64,000 nucleotides of DNA from Endozoicomonas sp. 4G (GCF_023822025.1 NZ_CP082909.1:4055001-4119000); one strand, 5' to 3'. Positions 36,010 through 45,429 are shown, numbered from the stretch's first letter. Notes: a model not told the origin generated them from the sequence alone. Numbers and translations: made by a program.

Positions 36010-36990
36010 ATGCGACCACTGCATGACCGACAGGGACGAACATATCCCTATCTCAGACTGTCTCTGACCGATCTGTGTAACTTCAATTGTAACTATTGCC
36101 TGCCTGATGGCTGTGAGGATCACCGTCACAGACAGGCGCTGAGCGTTGCCGAAATTAAACGACTAGTGACTGCTTTTTCGGCAGTCGGTGTTGAGAAAAT
36201 CCGCCTGACCGGCGGCGAGCCCACCCTGCGCTCTGACTTCAACGACATTGTCAGTACCATTAAGTCCATTCCCGGTATTCAGAAAGTGGCGATGACCACC
36301 AATGGCTACAAAATGGATCAGAGGGTGGAGTCCTGGCTGGCTGCCGGTGTCGATCAGATTAATGTCAGCATCGACAGCCTGGATCCTCGCGCCTTTGAAA
36401 CAATAACCGGGCACGACCGTCTTCAGGAAGTACTGACGGGTATTGATAAAGCCTTTGCTAACGGTCTTTCTGCCATCAAAGTCAATGCGGTTTTGATGAA
36501 AGGGGTTAACGACATCCAGCTGGGAGCGTTTCTGGAGTGGATCAGGCACCAGCCGATTACCATGCGCTTTATTGAGTTGATGCAGACGGGGGATAATGGC
36601 CGTTTTTTCAATCAATTCCATGTCCCCGGAAGGCAGATAAGAGATCAACTGTTGGCGCAGGGCTGGGTCAGAATGACCCGTAAGAAAGATGCCGGTCCGG
36701 CCTACGAATATTGTCATCCTGACTATCAGGGGCGTATTGGCCTGATCACGCCTTATTCAAAAGATTTCTGCAAAGACTGTAACCGTCTGAGGGTTAGCAG
36801 TCAGGGCCATCTGCAACTTTGTCTGTTCTCCGAGTCGGGCCATGACCTTCGACGTTTGTTACAGGACGACAGCCAGCAGGATGAATTGATCCGGGAAATT
36901 CGATCGGTACTGAGATTGAAAGTAGACGGTCATTTTCTGGATCAGGGGTATACCGGCGGAACTCAGAACCTTGCCCAGATTGGGGGTTGA
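36010..36990 (+). CDS. moaA: GTP 3',8-cyclase
   Basis: The 326-residue radical SAM enzyme has C23, C27 and C30 (CNFNCNYC) for the SAM cluster. The C-terminal cluster cysteines lie in FCKDCNRLRVSSQGHLQLC. The C-terminal Gly-Gly (AQIGG) is needed for activity in the family. It catalyses the first step of molybdopterin synthesis from GTP. A longer frame opens at 35941 inside the riboswitch, but the ATG at 36010 follows the GGAAAGGTG ribosome site, as in E. coli. No moaB-E genes follow, so the pathway is scattered; mobB-moeA is at 20983-22784. Confidence 0.95.
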   Translation: MRPLHDRQGRTYPYLRLSLTDLCNFNCNYCLPDGCEDHRHRQALSVAEIKRLVTAFSAVGVEKIRLTGGEPTLRSDFNDIVSTIKSIPGIQKVAMTTNGYKMDQRVESWLAAGVDQINVSIDSLDPRAFETITGHDRLQEVLTGIDKAFANGLSAIKVNAVLMKGVNDIQLGAFLEWIRHQPITMRFIELMQTGDNGRFFNQFHVPGRQIRDQLLAQGWVRMTRKKDAGPAYEYCHPDYQGRIGLITPYSKDFCKDCNRLRVSSQGHLQLCLFSESGHDLRRLLQDDSQQDELIREIRSVLRLKVDGHFLDQGYTGGTQNLAQIGG

Positions 36991-37115
36991 TCTGGAAAGT
37001 AGGTACTGTCGTATACATTTTGATTGGGCCGGGTATAATGCCGTCCGAAGACTGGTCGGGCGCCTTATGGACATCGGCTTAGTCTTGATCCCGACTGCCC
37101 GTGGTAATCTTCCTG

Positions 37116-37691
37116 ATGACTCATACGATCTTTGATACTCCCATCGTCAACACGTTTTTTCGCTTTATCTCGACTCTGGGCCTGAAACTGACAGGCTGGA
37201 AATTGTCGGGCAAAAAGCCCGATGCTCGAAAATATGTTCTTATTGCGGCTCCCCACACCAGCAACTGGGACTTTATCCTGGTGATAGCCATTGCCTTTAA
37301 GTTCGGCGCCAAAATTTCCTGGATGGGCAAAAGCAGTCTCTTTAAAGGCCCCATGGGCCCGATAATGCGCTGGATGGGCGGCATTCCTGTGGAACGAAGC
37401 CGAAATACCGGACTGGTGCAACAAGTCATCGACCAGTTTAATGCTTCTGAAGATCTGATCGTGACCATCCCTCCTGAGGGAACTCGCAGCAAGGTAGGTC
37501 AATGGAAAAGCGGTTTTTATCATGTTGCTGCCGGGGCAGGCGTCCCCATTGCCCTGGGATTTCTGGATTTTAAAACCAAAAAGGGCGGTTTCGGCCCCAT
37601 GTTCTTCCCCACGGATAGCTACGAGGATGATCTGGAAAAAATTCAACAGTTTTACCAGGGAATGACGGGGAAAAGGCCTCATAAGTTCTAA
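37116..37691 (+). CDS. 1-acyl-glycerol-3-phosphate acyltransferase-like (PlsC family) protein
   Basis: The 191-residue protein has the acyltransferase HxxxxD motif (HTSNWD) near residue 47 and the second block PPEGTRSK near residue 123. It is the short, soluble-looking PlsC-like type, without clear membrane spans. It should transfer an acyl chain to a glycerolipid or similar acceptor; the substrate cannot be told. A GTG start five codons earlier (37101) is possible; the ATG at 37116 (MTHTIFDTP) is preferred. It stands alone. Confidence 0.85.
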   Translation: MTHTIFDTPIVNTFFRFISTLGLKLTGWKLSGKKPDARKYVLIAAPHTSNWDFILVIAIAFKFGAKISWMGKSSLFKGPMGPIMRWMGGIPVERSRNTGLVQQVIDQFNASEDLIVTIPPEGTRSKVGQWKSGFYHVAAGAGVPIALGFLDFKTKKGGFGPMFFPTDSYEDDLEKIQQFYQGMTGKRPHKF

Positions 37692-37973
37692 AATGGCCTG
37701 CGGGCTAAAAACTGGCTGTCTGGTAGAAATACAGCTATCCATGTTGAATAAATAACGATAGAATGACCGGCCTTTTGTGGGAGGACTGTTGAATAAGACC
37801 TCCCAAATGTCCTGGTACTCCGTTTACCTTTGTGATCGGTTAATATTGAATTCTCATCGGATACCGATCCTGTCAGTTCTTTCGAGATCTTCAGCGAAGT
37901 CATGGACACCCAGCTGCCATGCGTGAAAAGGCCGTAGCCTGTTAATAAAGGTGGCCTGGGCATGGTTAATAAT

Positions 37974-38004
37974 CACTGCACGTTACGGAAAGGACCGTGC
38001 AGTG
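37974..38004 (+). promoter_or_regulatory. Hairpin in the long deaD leader
   Basis: A 9-bp perfect stem (CACTGCACG/CGTGCAGTG) with a 13-base loop sits about 150 bases before deaD, in the 464-bp noncoding stretch 37692-38155. Cold-inducible csdA/deaD genes are known for long structured 5' leaders. I see no gene in this stretch; an in-frame extension from 37997 is open but has no coding character. Confidence 0.4.
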
Positions 38005-38155
38005 GATCAGTGTGCATGATGACCGACTTTCTACCTGCTACTGTCCCATGGGTGATTCTCACGGCTTAAGACCGGCATTATCCCGTCGGCTGCCTGTCAG
38101 AGTATCTAAAGGGAGAGCACTGATCCTATCAATGCCTAATTTTTCGGAGCACTTG

Positions 38156-39979
38156 ATGTCTGACGACACAACCCCTACTGAGCCAATGATTACCTTTGCT
38201 GAACTGCCGCTTTCCCCGGCAGTGATCAAGGCAGTACAGGATGTTGGCTATGAAACCCCTTCTCCTATTCAGGCTCAGAGCATTCCCCAGATTCTTGAGG
38301 GCAGAGACCTGCTGGGCCTGGCCCAGACCGGCACAGGCAAAACCGCTGCTTTTGCCCTGCCGATGCTGTCCAGACTGGATATGAAAACCAATGATCCCCA
38401 GGTTCTCGTTCTGACACCCACACGGGAACTGGCCATCCAGGTGGCTGAAGCGTTTCAGCGCTATGCCCGTCACATGCCCGGCTTTCACGTGCTGCCCGTT
38501 TACGGTGGTCAGGATATGCGCGGTCAGCTCAGAGGCCTCAAGCGTGGTGCCCATGTTATTGTCGGTACGCCCGGTCGTGTCATGGATCATATCCGCAGAG
38601 AAAGTCTCAGGCTCAATACCCTGAAAGCGGTGGTTCTGGATGAAGCCGACGAAATGCTGCGCATGGGCTTTGTCGATGATATCGAATGGATCATGGAGCA
38701 GACCCCTGAAGATCGTCAGGTAGCCCTGTTCTCAGCCACCATGCCCAGACAGATTCGCAAGATTGCTGATACCCACCTGAAAAATCCTGCCACGGTTGAG
38801 ATCAAGGCGAAAACCGCCACGGTGGATACCATCACCCAGAAAGTCTGCATGGTCAGCGGTTTCCACAAGCTCGATGCACTGACCCGCATCCTGGAAGTGG
38901 AACCTTTTGATGCCATGATTATTTTCGTGCGCACCAAAACCGCCACCGTGGAGCTGGCTGAAAAGCTGGAGGCCAGAGGCTTTGCTGCGGCCGCTCTGAA
39001 CGGTGACATGAGCCAGGGTCTGCGTGAAAAAGTGGTGGATCGACTGAAGAAAGGCTCTCTCGATATTCTGATCGCTACCGATGTTGCCGCCCGTGGTCTT
39101 GACGTTGAGCGTATGTCTCACGTGGTTAACTACGACATTCCTTACGATACCGAGGCTTACGTTCACCGTATTGGTCGTACTGGCCGTGCCGGTCGTCAGG
39201 GTGTCGCTATCCTGTTTGCTACACACCGTGAGCGTCGTATGTTGCGTGCCATTGAACACGCTACCCGCCAGCGCATCGAAACCATGCGTCTGCCGTCTAT
39301 GCGCGATGTTCGTGATATGCGCATCCGGGCTTTCAAAGAAGAAGTGGTGAAATCCCTGGAAATGGGTGAAGAGCTGGATGCCTTCCGTGAAATCATTACC
39401 GAGTTGGAAACCGAACACGCCCTGAGCCACGAAGACATGGCGGCTGTGCTTTGCTTTATGGCTCAGAAAGACCGTCCATTCCCGGATGGTAAAGAGCCTG
39501 AGCGTCCACAGCGTGAGCGCCGTGACCGGGGCGACAGAGGCGACAGAGGCGATCGGGGTGAGCGCGGCGCCCGTCCTCGTCGAGATCGTAAAGAAGACAA
39601 TGAAGGTATGGTTCGTTACCGCGTCGATATCGGCCGCGACCAGGGCATCACTCCCGGAGACCTGGTGGGTGCCATTGCCAACGAAAGTAATATTTCTGGC
39701 AAAAACATTGGCCACATTCGTCTGTTCGACACCTGCTCGTCCATCTACCTGCCAGAAGGTGTGGACTCCTCAACTCTGGATGCTTTGAAAAACGTCAAGG
39801 TTCGCAACAAGGCTCTGGATCTGAAAATCTGGGCTGACGACGGTCGTCGTGATAACAGCCGTGATAACAACCGTCCCCGTCGTGGCCGTGGTCGCGATGG
39901 TGAAGGCTTCAGAAGAGATCGTGAACATCGTGGTGGCGACCGGCGTCAGGGGTCGCGCAAACCGCGTCGTGAAGCGTAA
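38156..39979 (+). CDS. deaD: DEAD-box ATP-dependent RNA helicase
   Basis: The 607-residue helicase has the Q motif (FAELPLSPAV...SPIQAQSIP), AQTGTGKT (56-63), PTRELA, VLDEADEML, SATM, ATDVAARGLD and HRIGRTGRAGR. After the core comes a tract of RGDRGD-type repeats (about 455-480). A DbpA/CsdA RNA-binding domain follows (VRYRVDIGRDQGITPGDL to IYLPEG), then a basic RGG-like tail. This is the CsdA/DeaD layout, used in ribosome assembly and mRNA decay, especially in the cold. GGAG lies upstream of the ATG at 38156. A strong terminator follows. Confidence 0.95.
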   Translation: MSDDTTPTEPMITFAELPLSPAVIKAVQDVGYETPSPIQAQSIPQILEGRDLLGLAQTGTGKTAAFALPMLSRLDMKTNDPQVLVLTPTRELAIQVAEAFQRYARHMPGFHVLPVYGGQDMRGQLRGLKRGAHVIVGTPGRVMDHIRRESLRLNTLKAVVLDEADEMLRMGFVDDIEWIMEQTPEDRQVALFSATMPRQIRKIADTHLKNPATVEIKAKTATVDTITQKVCMVSGFHKLDALTRILEVEPFDAMIIFVRTKTATVELAEKLEARGFAAAALNGDMSQGLREKVVDRLKKGSLDILIATDVAARGLDVERMSHVVNYDIPYDTEAYVHRIGRTGRAGRQGVAILFATHRERRMLRAIEHATRQRIETMRLPSMRDVRDMRIRAFKEEVVKSLEMGEELDAFREIITELETEHALSHEDMAAVLCFMAQKDRPFPDGKEPERPQRERRDRGDRGDRGDRGERGARPRRDRKEDNEGMVRYRVDIGRDQGITPGDLVGAIANESNISGKNIGHIRLFDTCSSIYLPEGVDSSTLDALKNVKVRNKALDLKIWADDGRRDNSRDNNRPRRGRGRDGEGFRRDREHRGGDRRQGSRKPRREA

Positions 39980-40003
39980 GTCGATCGTCCTTCCCTGATT
40001 ACG

Positions 40004-40036
40004 AAAAAGCAGAAGCCCGGTACTTCTGCTTTTTTT
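40004..40036. terminator. Strong intrinsic terminator after deaD
   Basis: AAAAAGCAGAAG pairs with CTTCTGCTTTTT around a 7-base loop and is followed by a run of T. It can work on both strands. Confidence 0.92.
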
Positions 40037-40120
40037 GTTTGGAGTACCATAAAAGGCCATTAACAGACCATCAAAGGGCAGGTAGACTGTCTGGAAACAA
40101 TAATTAAAGAGGTCTCGCTT

Positions 40121-40501
40121 ATGCTATATGTAGCATTTTCCGGTTCGAAAGGGCGGGGAGTCTTCACCCGTAAAAAGATTGAGCGAGATACGGTTATCGA
40201 GCGTTGTCCCGTGCTTGAATTACCTCCGGAAGATCTTGAACACATCGATCAAACGTCAATCTACAACTATTACTTTTCCTGGGGTGAGGAAATGGATTCC
40301 GCCGCCATTGCTTTGGGACTGGGTTCAATTTACAACCACTCTTATACGCCCAATGCCCTTTATCGATTTGATATGGACGACCGGGTGATTGAATTTATTG
40401 CTATTAAAAAAATTCTGCCCAATGAAGAGATAACGATTAATTACAACGGCTCACCCAATGATCAATCGCCACTTTGGGAAGGTGTTCAGTGGGAGCCTTG
40501 A
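40121..40501 (+). CDS. SET-domain protein, putative protein-lysine methyltransferase
   Basis: The 126-residue protein is little more than a SET domain. It has GRGVFTRKKIERDTVIE at the start, GLGSIYNHSYTPNA (the NHS/N SAM-binding pseudoknot) near residues 67-80, and EEITINYNG near the end. It lacks the pre-SET and post-SET zinc cysteines of histone methyltransferases. Small SET proteins occur widely in bacteria with unknown targets. A host histone target is possible for a symbiont but nothing here shows export. Confidence 0.85.
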   Translation: MLYVAFSGSKGRGVFTRKKIERDTVIERCPVLELPPEDLEHIDQTSIYNYYFSWGEEMDSAAIALGLGSIYNHSYTPNALYRFDMDDRVIEFIAIKKILPNEEITINYNGSPNDQSPLWEGVQWEP

Positions 40502-40672
40502 AAGGTCGATGCCTGAGTTCAGATATCACCGGTTAATATGATTGATATTGTTGAGCATTTGACTGCTACACTTAGTGATATTTTATCTGGGGAAGTCAGC
40601 CAGATAAGTATCTGTCGATGTTCTACTATTTACTGCTTCTTTGTCGTGTAGTGTGAGGTCTAAAGTAAAGTC

Positions 40673-41422
40673 ATGAGGATCATGGGATGTTATGCTCTGG
40701 TGCTGGCTGCGGGAAGCCTTCTTGCCGCCTGTAGTTCATCAGAAAAAAATGTGGTGGTGACGCCCACCGAAGTTGAGGGTAAGACCTGGGTGCTGCGTTC
40801 CCTGGATGGCCAGCCACCGGTTAATGGCAGAAGAGTCACCTTTGAATTACAGCCTGCTTCTGACGTGGATGGTAAAATCGGTGGCCGCGGTCCTTGTAAT
40901 GGTTACTTTGGCAGCTACACGATGCAGCAGGATGAACTGCAGTTTGGCAGAGTGGGCTCCACCCTGATGGCCTGCCCGGAGCCTGTTATGAAGCAGGAAA
41001 TGGCTTTTTTCAACGCGCTCCAGAAGGTAGACACCATGGTGTCTAACGGCGTCGTGCTGACACTCAAGAGCCGTCACAACAACCAGTCGATGACGTTTGT
41101 TGCAGAAACAGCTGAAGTGAAAGGCATCGTCAAATCAACCACCGGTAGTTTTCCGGCTGGCTCCGATGTTCGAATTCAGCTGAAAGATACCAGCAAGAAG
41201 GATACCCGCTATAATCTGATCGGTGAGAAGAAAATCAAGCTGGAGCATGAGCTGGATGCCCCCTTAAAATTTGAAGTTCCTTATTCCCCCACCCTGGTTC
41301 AGCCAAACCATTCCTATTCCGTCTCTGTAGAAGTCAGACAAAAGGGAAAACTGATTTCCCACAGTACTTCCGACAAAATGGTTAATCTCGCTAAACCTCT
41401 GGAATTGAAGACAACTCAGTGA
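40673..41422 (+). CDS. META-domain and YbaY-like lipoprotein
   Basis: The 249-residue protein has a lipoprotein signal with lipobox LAAC (Cys about residue 20). A META domain follows (KTWVLRSLDGQPPVNGRRVTFEL to LMACPEP, about 35-145). A YbaY-like beta domain comes next (VKGIVKSTTGSFPAGSDVRIQL to YSVSVEVRQKG, about 155-240). It is probably anchored in the outer membrane and faces the periplasm. META domains are linked to heat-shock-type (HslJ) proteins in E. coli; the molecular role is unknown. Its stop codon abuts that of the convergent nuclease gene. Confidence 0.82.
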   Translation: MRIMGCYALVLAAGSLLAACSSSEKNVVVTPTEVEGKTWVLRSLDGQPPVNGRRVTFELQPASDVDGKIGGRGPCNGYFGSYTMQQDELQFGRVGSTLMACPEPVMKQEMAFFNALQKVDTMVSNGVVLTLKSRHNNQSMTFVAETAEVKGIVKSTTGSFPAGSDVRIQLKDTSKKDTRYNLIGEKKIKLEHELDAPLKFEVPYSPTLVQPNHSYSVSVEVRQKGKLISHSTSDKMVNLAKPLELKTTQ

Positions 41423-42277
41423 TTACGGGCTGAACGCCTGATTGAGAATTTCAGCCAGTCGATAACCTGAAGTCACTATTCTTTCTTTTGAAACTTGTTG
41501 TCCTCTCAGCAAATAGTCTTTGCTGGGAGGCTCGCCCGGTCTGATCTGATCTAAGACCAGTGTTCTCTGTATATGTAAACTTTCCCGTGCCCAATTTGCA
41601 GGGTGGCTGTCCTTCAGGTTGGAAAGCGTGTGCCGGGGGACATCCAGCAAAAGTTGTCGGGAATACTCGGCGATCATCTTTTCAGCCCCGGGATGGTAGC
41701 TGCGCACCGAAGGAAAAGCCGTTAAACCACTGTCCCAGAGCGCTGCCAGGTTGGTAAGTTGTTCTTCCTCATACTTAACCCCGGCAATGGCAAAAGCCTT
41801 GTAGCACTGGCCGTGTTCCGGCGGCCTCTCCTTCCTGTCGTCACAAATATGCAGAGGACTATGGAGATCCTGACTGATATGAATCAAGGCTCTTAACATC
41901 AAGGCTTGGGCAAAGTTTGAACTATCAGGGTTAGAGAGGGTTTTAATAGCCTGCTCTGCCACCCAGATGCCGTTTTGCTGTTGGGGCCCGTTCGCCAGTC
42001 CATTGACCACCTGATCATCACTGACGGTATGCCAGTAACCCGTGACAGCCAGACCTTCCTTTTTGATGGCATCCATCCAGGTGGAAGCGATAATAAAGCT
42101 ATGCGTTTGGGGTTCGGCCTCTTTCAAAACATCCAGCAGCTCCTGACTGCGCTGCCGGGCGATGGGTGTCATATTCTGCCAGGCTATCCAGCTGCTGATC
42201 ATATGGCCCGAGTCAAACCAGGCATGGACTGGGCTGAAAAACAGGCTTGCCAACAGGAAGACGATTCCTCTGCACAT
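41423..42277 (-). CDS. S1/P1-family secreted nuclease
   Basis: The 284-residue protein has a signal peptide ending SPVHA. The mature protein would begin with tryptophan (W20: WFDSGHMIS). In S1/P1 nucleases this first Trp and the nearby His bind the trinuclear zinc site. Further ligand motifs are visible: STWMDAIK, YWHTVSDD, and HISQDLHSPLHICDD. It should cut single-stranded nucleic acids outside the cytoplasm, perhaps for phosphate or nucleotide scavenging. A longer frame begins at 42337, but the ATG at 42277 has GGGAGAGG upstream and puts the signal peptide first. Confidence 0.9.
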   Translation of the reverse strand: MCRGIVFLLASLFFSPVHAWFDSGHMISSWIAWQNMTPIARQRSQELLDVLKEAEPQTHSFIIASTWMDAIKKEGLAVTGYWHTVSDDQVVNGLANGPQQQNGIWVAEQAIKTLSNPDSSNFAQALMLRALIHISQDLHSPLHICDDRKERPPEHGQCYKAFAIAGVKYEEEQLTNLAALWDSGLTAFPSVRSYHPGAEKMIAEYSRQLLLDVPRHTLSNLKDSHPANWARESLHIQRTLVLDQIRPGEPPSKDYLLRGQQVSKERIVTSGYRLAEILNQAFSP

Positions 42278-42411
42278 AGCCTCTCCCTTTTCATTTGTTC
42301 TGGAATCAAGTATTAACCACTGGCAATTACGGGGCAATGCTCTCTCACCTTATGGCTAATGTGATACATTCGTTTCTTCCTCTTTTCTATCAACATCAAG
42401 GAGTTCCCGCT

Positions 42412-43170
42412 ATGCAGTTTCGTCCCTGCATTGACCTGCACCAAGGCAAGGTGAAACAGATAGTAGGAAGCTCCCTGCGTGATGATGATCATTCAGCTCA
42501 GGTGAACTTTGAAAGCGACCGCTCAGCCGCTGATTTTGCCGAGCTTTATCGCCGGGAAGGGTTAACCGGTGGTCATGTCATAAAATTAGGTCCCGGTAAC
42601 GAAGCAGCCGCTGCCGCTGCCCTGTCAGGCTGGCCAAGAGGTCTTCAGGCAGGTGGCGGCATTACTTCTGAGAATGCCACTTACTATCTTGATTTGGGAG
42701 CCTCCCATGTCATCGTGACTTCCTACGTTTTCAAGGATGGCCAGATCAACTTTGCAAATCTCGACAAATTGCTGGCTGCTGTGGGCCGAAAACGACTGGT
42801 GCTGGACCTTTCCTGTAAAAAGAAAGGCGATGACTATTTTATTGTGACGGATCGCTGGCAGAGGTTTACCGACATCCGAATCAATGGAGAGACACTGGAA
42901 AAACTGGCTCACTATTGTGATGAGTTTCTTGTTCATGCCGCGTCGGTCGAAGGTTTAATGGCGGGCCCTGACCTGGCACTGGTTTCCCTGCTGGCTCACT
43001 ATTCACCGATTCCTGTGACTTATGCGGGGGGCATTGCCACTCTGGAAGATATTGAAGCGGTAAGAACAGCCGGCAACGGCCAGGTACACATTACCATCGG
43101 CAGTGCCCTGGATATTTTTGGTGGTGCTTTGGCGTTCAGGGACGTGGTTGCGAGCTGTAAAACGGATTGA
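42412..43170 (+). CDS. hisA: HisA-type isomerase of the eukaryotic (His6-like) form
   Basis: The 252-residue TIM-barrel protein follows the yeast His6 pattern rather than the usual bacterial HisA: CIDLHQGKVKQIVG, GGHVIKLGPGN, LQAGGGI, LVLDLSCKKKG, EFLVHAASVEGL and ITIGSALDIFGG. The family converts ProFAR to PRFAR in histidine synthesis. AAGGAG precedes the ATG at 42412; a longer frame from 42295 overlaps the divergent nuclease gene and is rejected. No other his gene is near, so it may be an acquired replacement or a second HisA. Confidence 0.85.
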   Translation: MQFRPCIDLHQGKVKQIVGSSLRDDDHSAQVNFESDRSAADFAELYRREGLTGGHVIKLGPGNEAAAAAALSGWPRGLQAGGGITSENATYYLDLGASHVIVTSYVFKDGQINFANLDKLLAAVGRKRLVLDLSCKKKGDDYFIVTDRWQRFTDIRINGETLEKLAHYCDEFLVHAASVEGLMAGPDLALVSLLAHYSPIPVTYAGGIATLEDIEAVRTAGNGQVHITIGSALDIFGGALAFRDVVASCKTD

Positions 43171-43202
43171 TCCCGCAGCGCTACCATCTATGCTGATTGC
43201 TT

Positions 43203-43544
43203 TTAAACCACCCGCTTTGAATAGCAATCAGTGTCAATATCAAGAATTTCAACCGTCAGTATATTCACCATCGGGATGATCCGATCAGCGGCACTGAGCA
43301 CTTGTTGGCTGAGGTCTTTCTTTTGGGCTGCTGTTCGACCTCTCATAATTCTGACGGTGATGTGAACAAAAGACTGCTCAGGCTGAGCTGTTTGAAAGTA
43401 TTCGCAGGCGATAGCCCTGGACTTGATGTCTTCCGTTTTAAACAGGCCTGATTCCAGGGCGCCTTGATGAACAGCTGAAACCAGATCTCTGATTGAGCAC
43501 TTGTGTTCAATACCTGAAGAGTACTCGATGATGCAGTGAGGCAT
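43203..43544 (-). CDS. 5-carboxymethyl-2-hydroxymuconate delta-isomerase family protein
   Basis: The 113-residue protein matches the CHMI fold: it begins MPHCIIEYSSGIE with Pro2 as the catalytic base and has FVHITVRIMRGRTAAQKKDLSQQ. It ends IDTDCYSKR. E. coli HpcD (HpaF) performs this step in homoprotocatechuate degradation. No other gene of that pathway is nearby, so the substrate here may be different. It converges with the hisA-like gene. Confidence 0.85.
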   Translation of the reverse strand: MPHCIIEYSSGIEHKCSIRDLVSAVHQGALESGLFKTEDIKSRAIACEYFQTAQPEQSFVHITVRIMRGRTAAQKKDLSQQVLSAADRIIPMVNILTVEILDIDTDCYSKRVV

Positions 43545-43679
43545 GGCGGATTGTCTTTGGGAAATGGAGTGAAGAAGCTTATCAAAAACCCAAAGGAGGC
43601 AACAGAAAGACTAAAACAGGCCACGCTATGAATTTCTTGTCTATTCTTGGTGTTTGGAAAGGAGCCGATAAATTAATAC

Positions 43680-44891
43680 ATGAACAGTCAAACATTAGGA
43701 AGCACCCTGCTGGTAGCAGGAACATCTATCGGCGCGGGAATGCTGGCTTTGCCTCTGGTTTCCGCTGCCACGGGTTTCTGGTCAGGCATCCTGCTGATGA
43801 TGTTAATGGCATCTCTGGCCTGCTATGGAGGGCTGCTCATAGCCGAGGCTTGCCGGGCCGTGCCAGAGGCCGTTAATCTCCATGGCGTCGTGGGGCGGTT
43901 GCTGGGAAAACCCGGTCAGGCGGTGGCTATTCTGGCCATGCTGTTTTTGTATTACTCACTCAGTTCAGCCTATATCACCGCTGGCGCAGGGCAGCTGGCC
44001 TCATTCACCAGCAAGATGGGACTGGCTCTCAGCTTTTCTCAGTCAGCTGCGGTAGTGACAGGGTTCATTGCCGCTCTGGTGTTGGTCGGGACAGTGGTTG
44101 TGGATTATGCCAATCGCACGATGTTCCTGCTGATGATGATGTTATTGATGTTCATCATGGCGCTGTTGCTGCCAGAAGCTGAAGCCGACAATCTCACCCT
44201 TGGGGTCGGTGAACCCGGTATGCTCTTTGCCGCCCTGCCAGTACTCTACACCTCATTTGGCTACCATTGCGCAGTACCCACCGTCGTACAATATGTGAAA
44301 GGCAAGCCCGGAGATTTTCGTCTGGCATTGGTGCTGGGCAGTTTCTTGCCTCTTCTGGTCTATTCGCTCTGGCAGGTTGCCACCAACGGCACCTTGTCGT
44401 CGCTGGTGATCAACAACCTGCACAGCAGTCCCGATGCAGTGGGCGAGCTTATTAATAGAATCGGGGAGGCTAGCCATTACTCCGGCTTTAGTCATCTCAT
44501 CAATGGCTTTACCGCCTGTGCGCTGGGTACTTCATTTCTGGGCGTAGCCATTGGTCTGTTTGATTATCTGGCTGAGGTCAGCCATAGACCTGACACCCTC
44601 GTGGGTCGCATTCAAACCCTCTGCCTGACGCTGGGGCTGCCATTGTTGGTGGCGGTTCTATTTCCGGGAAGCTTCGTAACGACTCTGGGCTATGCGGCAG
44701 TGGCATTGGTGGTTCTAGCAGTCTTTATTCCTGTTTTTATGGTCTGGGAAGCTCGGAAGGAGCACCTTGAAGAACCCTATCAGGTGGCCGGTGGCAACGT
44801 GTTGCTGGTGGTTATGTGTTTGATTGGGCTGGCTGTGATTTTTGCCCAGATAGGCATTGTTTCCGGTTGGCTGCCAGCCCTGGATTCCTGA
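43680..44891 (+). CDS. Aromatic amino acid permease (TyrP/Mtr, HAAAP family)
   Basis: The 403-residue protein has eleven hydrophobic segments. Its start, TLLVAGTSIGAGMLALPL, is typical of the hydroxy/aromatic amino acid permeases TyrP, Mtr and TnaB. The central SFGYHCAVPTVVQYVKGKP also belongs to this family. It should import tyrosine or tryptophan with protons across the inner membrane. TyrP and Mtr cannot be told apart by eye. It is a single-gene unit. Confidence 0.9.
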   Translation: MNSQTLGSTLLVAGTSIGAGMLALPLVSAATGFWSGILLMMLMASLACYGGLLIAEACRAVPEAVNLHGVVGRLLGKPGQAVAILAMLFLYYSLSSAYITAGAGQLASFTSKMGLALSFSQSAAVVTGFIAALVLVGTVVVDYANRTMFLLMMMLLMFIMALLLPEAEADNLTLGVGEPGMLFAALPVLYTSFGYHCAVPTVVQYVKGKPGDFRLALVLGSFLPLLVYSLWQVATNGTLSSLVINNLHSSPDAVGELINRIGEASHYSGFSHLINGFTACALGTSFLGVAIGLFDYLAEVSHRPDTLVGRIQTLCLTLGLPLLVAVLFPGSFVTTLGYAAVALVVLAVFIPVFMVWEARKEHLEEPYQVAGGNVLLVVMCLIGLAVIFAQIGIVSGWLPALDS

Positions 44892-44997
44892 TCAGGAACC
44901 AAGGCTGTCAAAAGAGCCTGTCAAAAGAGCCTGTCTGGCTCTTTACCCTTGATCCAATTAGTATCATCTCTTCTATTAATAAGAACGGAAACTCCTC

Positions 44998-45429
44998 ATG
45001 TTACGAAAAACACTTCTGACGGCTTCAGCCCTTGTTCTCCCCGCTTTATCTTTTGCCAACGGATACGTAGGTCAGTGGCACACCATTAATGAAGACACCA
45101 ATAAACCAGAATCCCTGGTGACTATCTGGGAAGAAGACAATCAGCTCAAAGGAAAGGTGGTGCAGATTCTTGATCCTGCCACCAGGGGGGCGGTCTGCGA
45201 AAAATGTAAGGGTGATAAAAAGAACCAGAAGATAGAGGGGATGACTTTTCTCTGGGGAATGAAAAAAGACGGCTCTAAATACGACAATGGAAATGTTCTC
45301 GATCCGAAGTCAGGCAAAGTTTACAGCGGTAGCATGAAGTTAATTGACGAGGGCCAAAAGCTGGAACTCAGGGGTTATGTGGGCTTTTCATTGTTAGGGA
45401 GAACGACAGTTTGGCTTAAGGCCGAGTAG
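44998..45429 (+). CDS. DUF2147 periplasmic protein
   Basis: The 143-residue protein has a signal peptide (1-20, ALSFA). The DUF2147 pattern follows: YVGQWHTINEDTNKPESLVTIWEED, GKVVQILDP, DGSKYDNGNVLDPKSGKVYSG and KLELRGYVGFSLLGRTTVW. It forms a lipocalin-like small barrel in the periplasm; its ligand is unknown. A short hairpin follows the stop. Confidence 0.88.
   Translation: MLRKTLLTASALVLPALSFANGYVGQWHTINEDTNKPESLVTIWEEDNQLKGKVVQILDPATRGAVCEKCKGDKKNQKIEGMTFLWGMKKDGSKYDNGNVLDPKSGKVYSGSMKLIDEGQKLELRGYVGFSLLGRTTVWLKAE

Noticed and set aside
37997..38155. N-terminal extension of deaD
   Set aside because: The frame is open but lies in the leader with a hairpin; GGAG and the usual start are at 38156.
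38732..39715. 327-codon minus-strand frame inside deaD
   Set aside because: It is an antisense shadow with Thr/Val-rich composition over the conserved helicase and RNA-binding domains.
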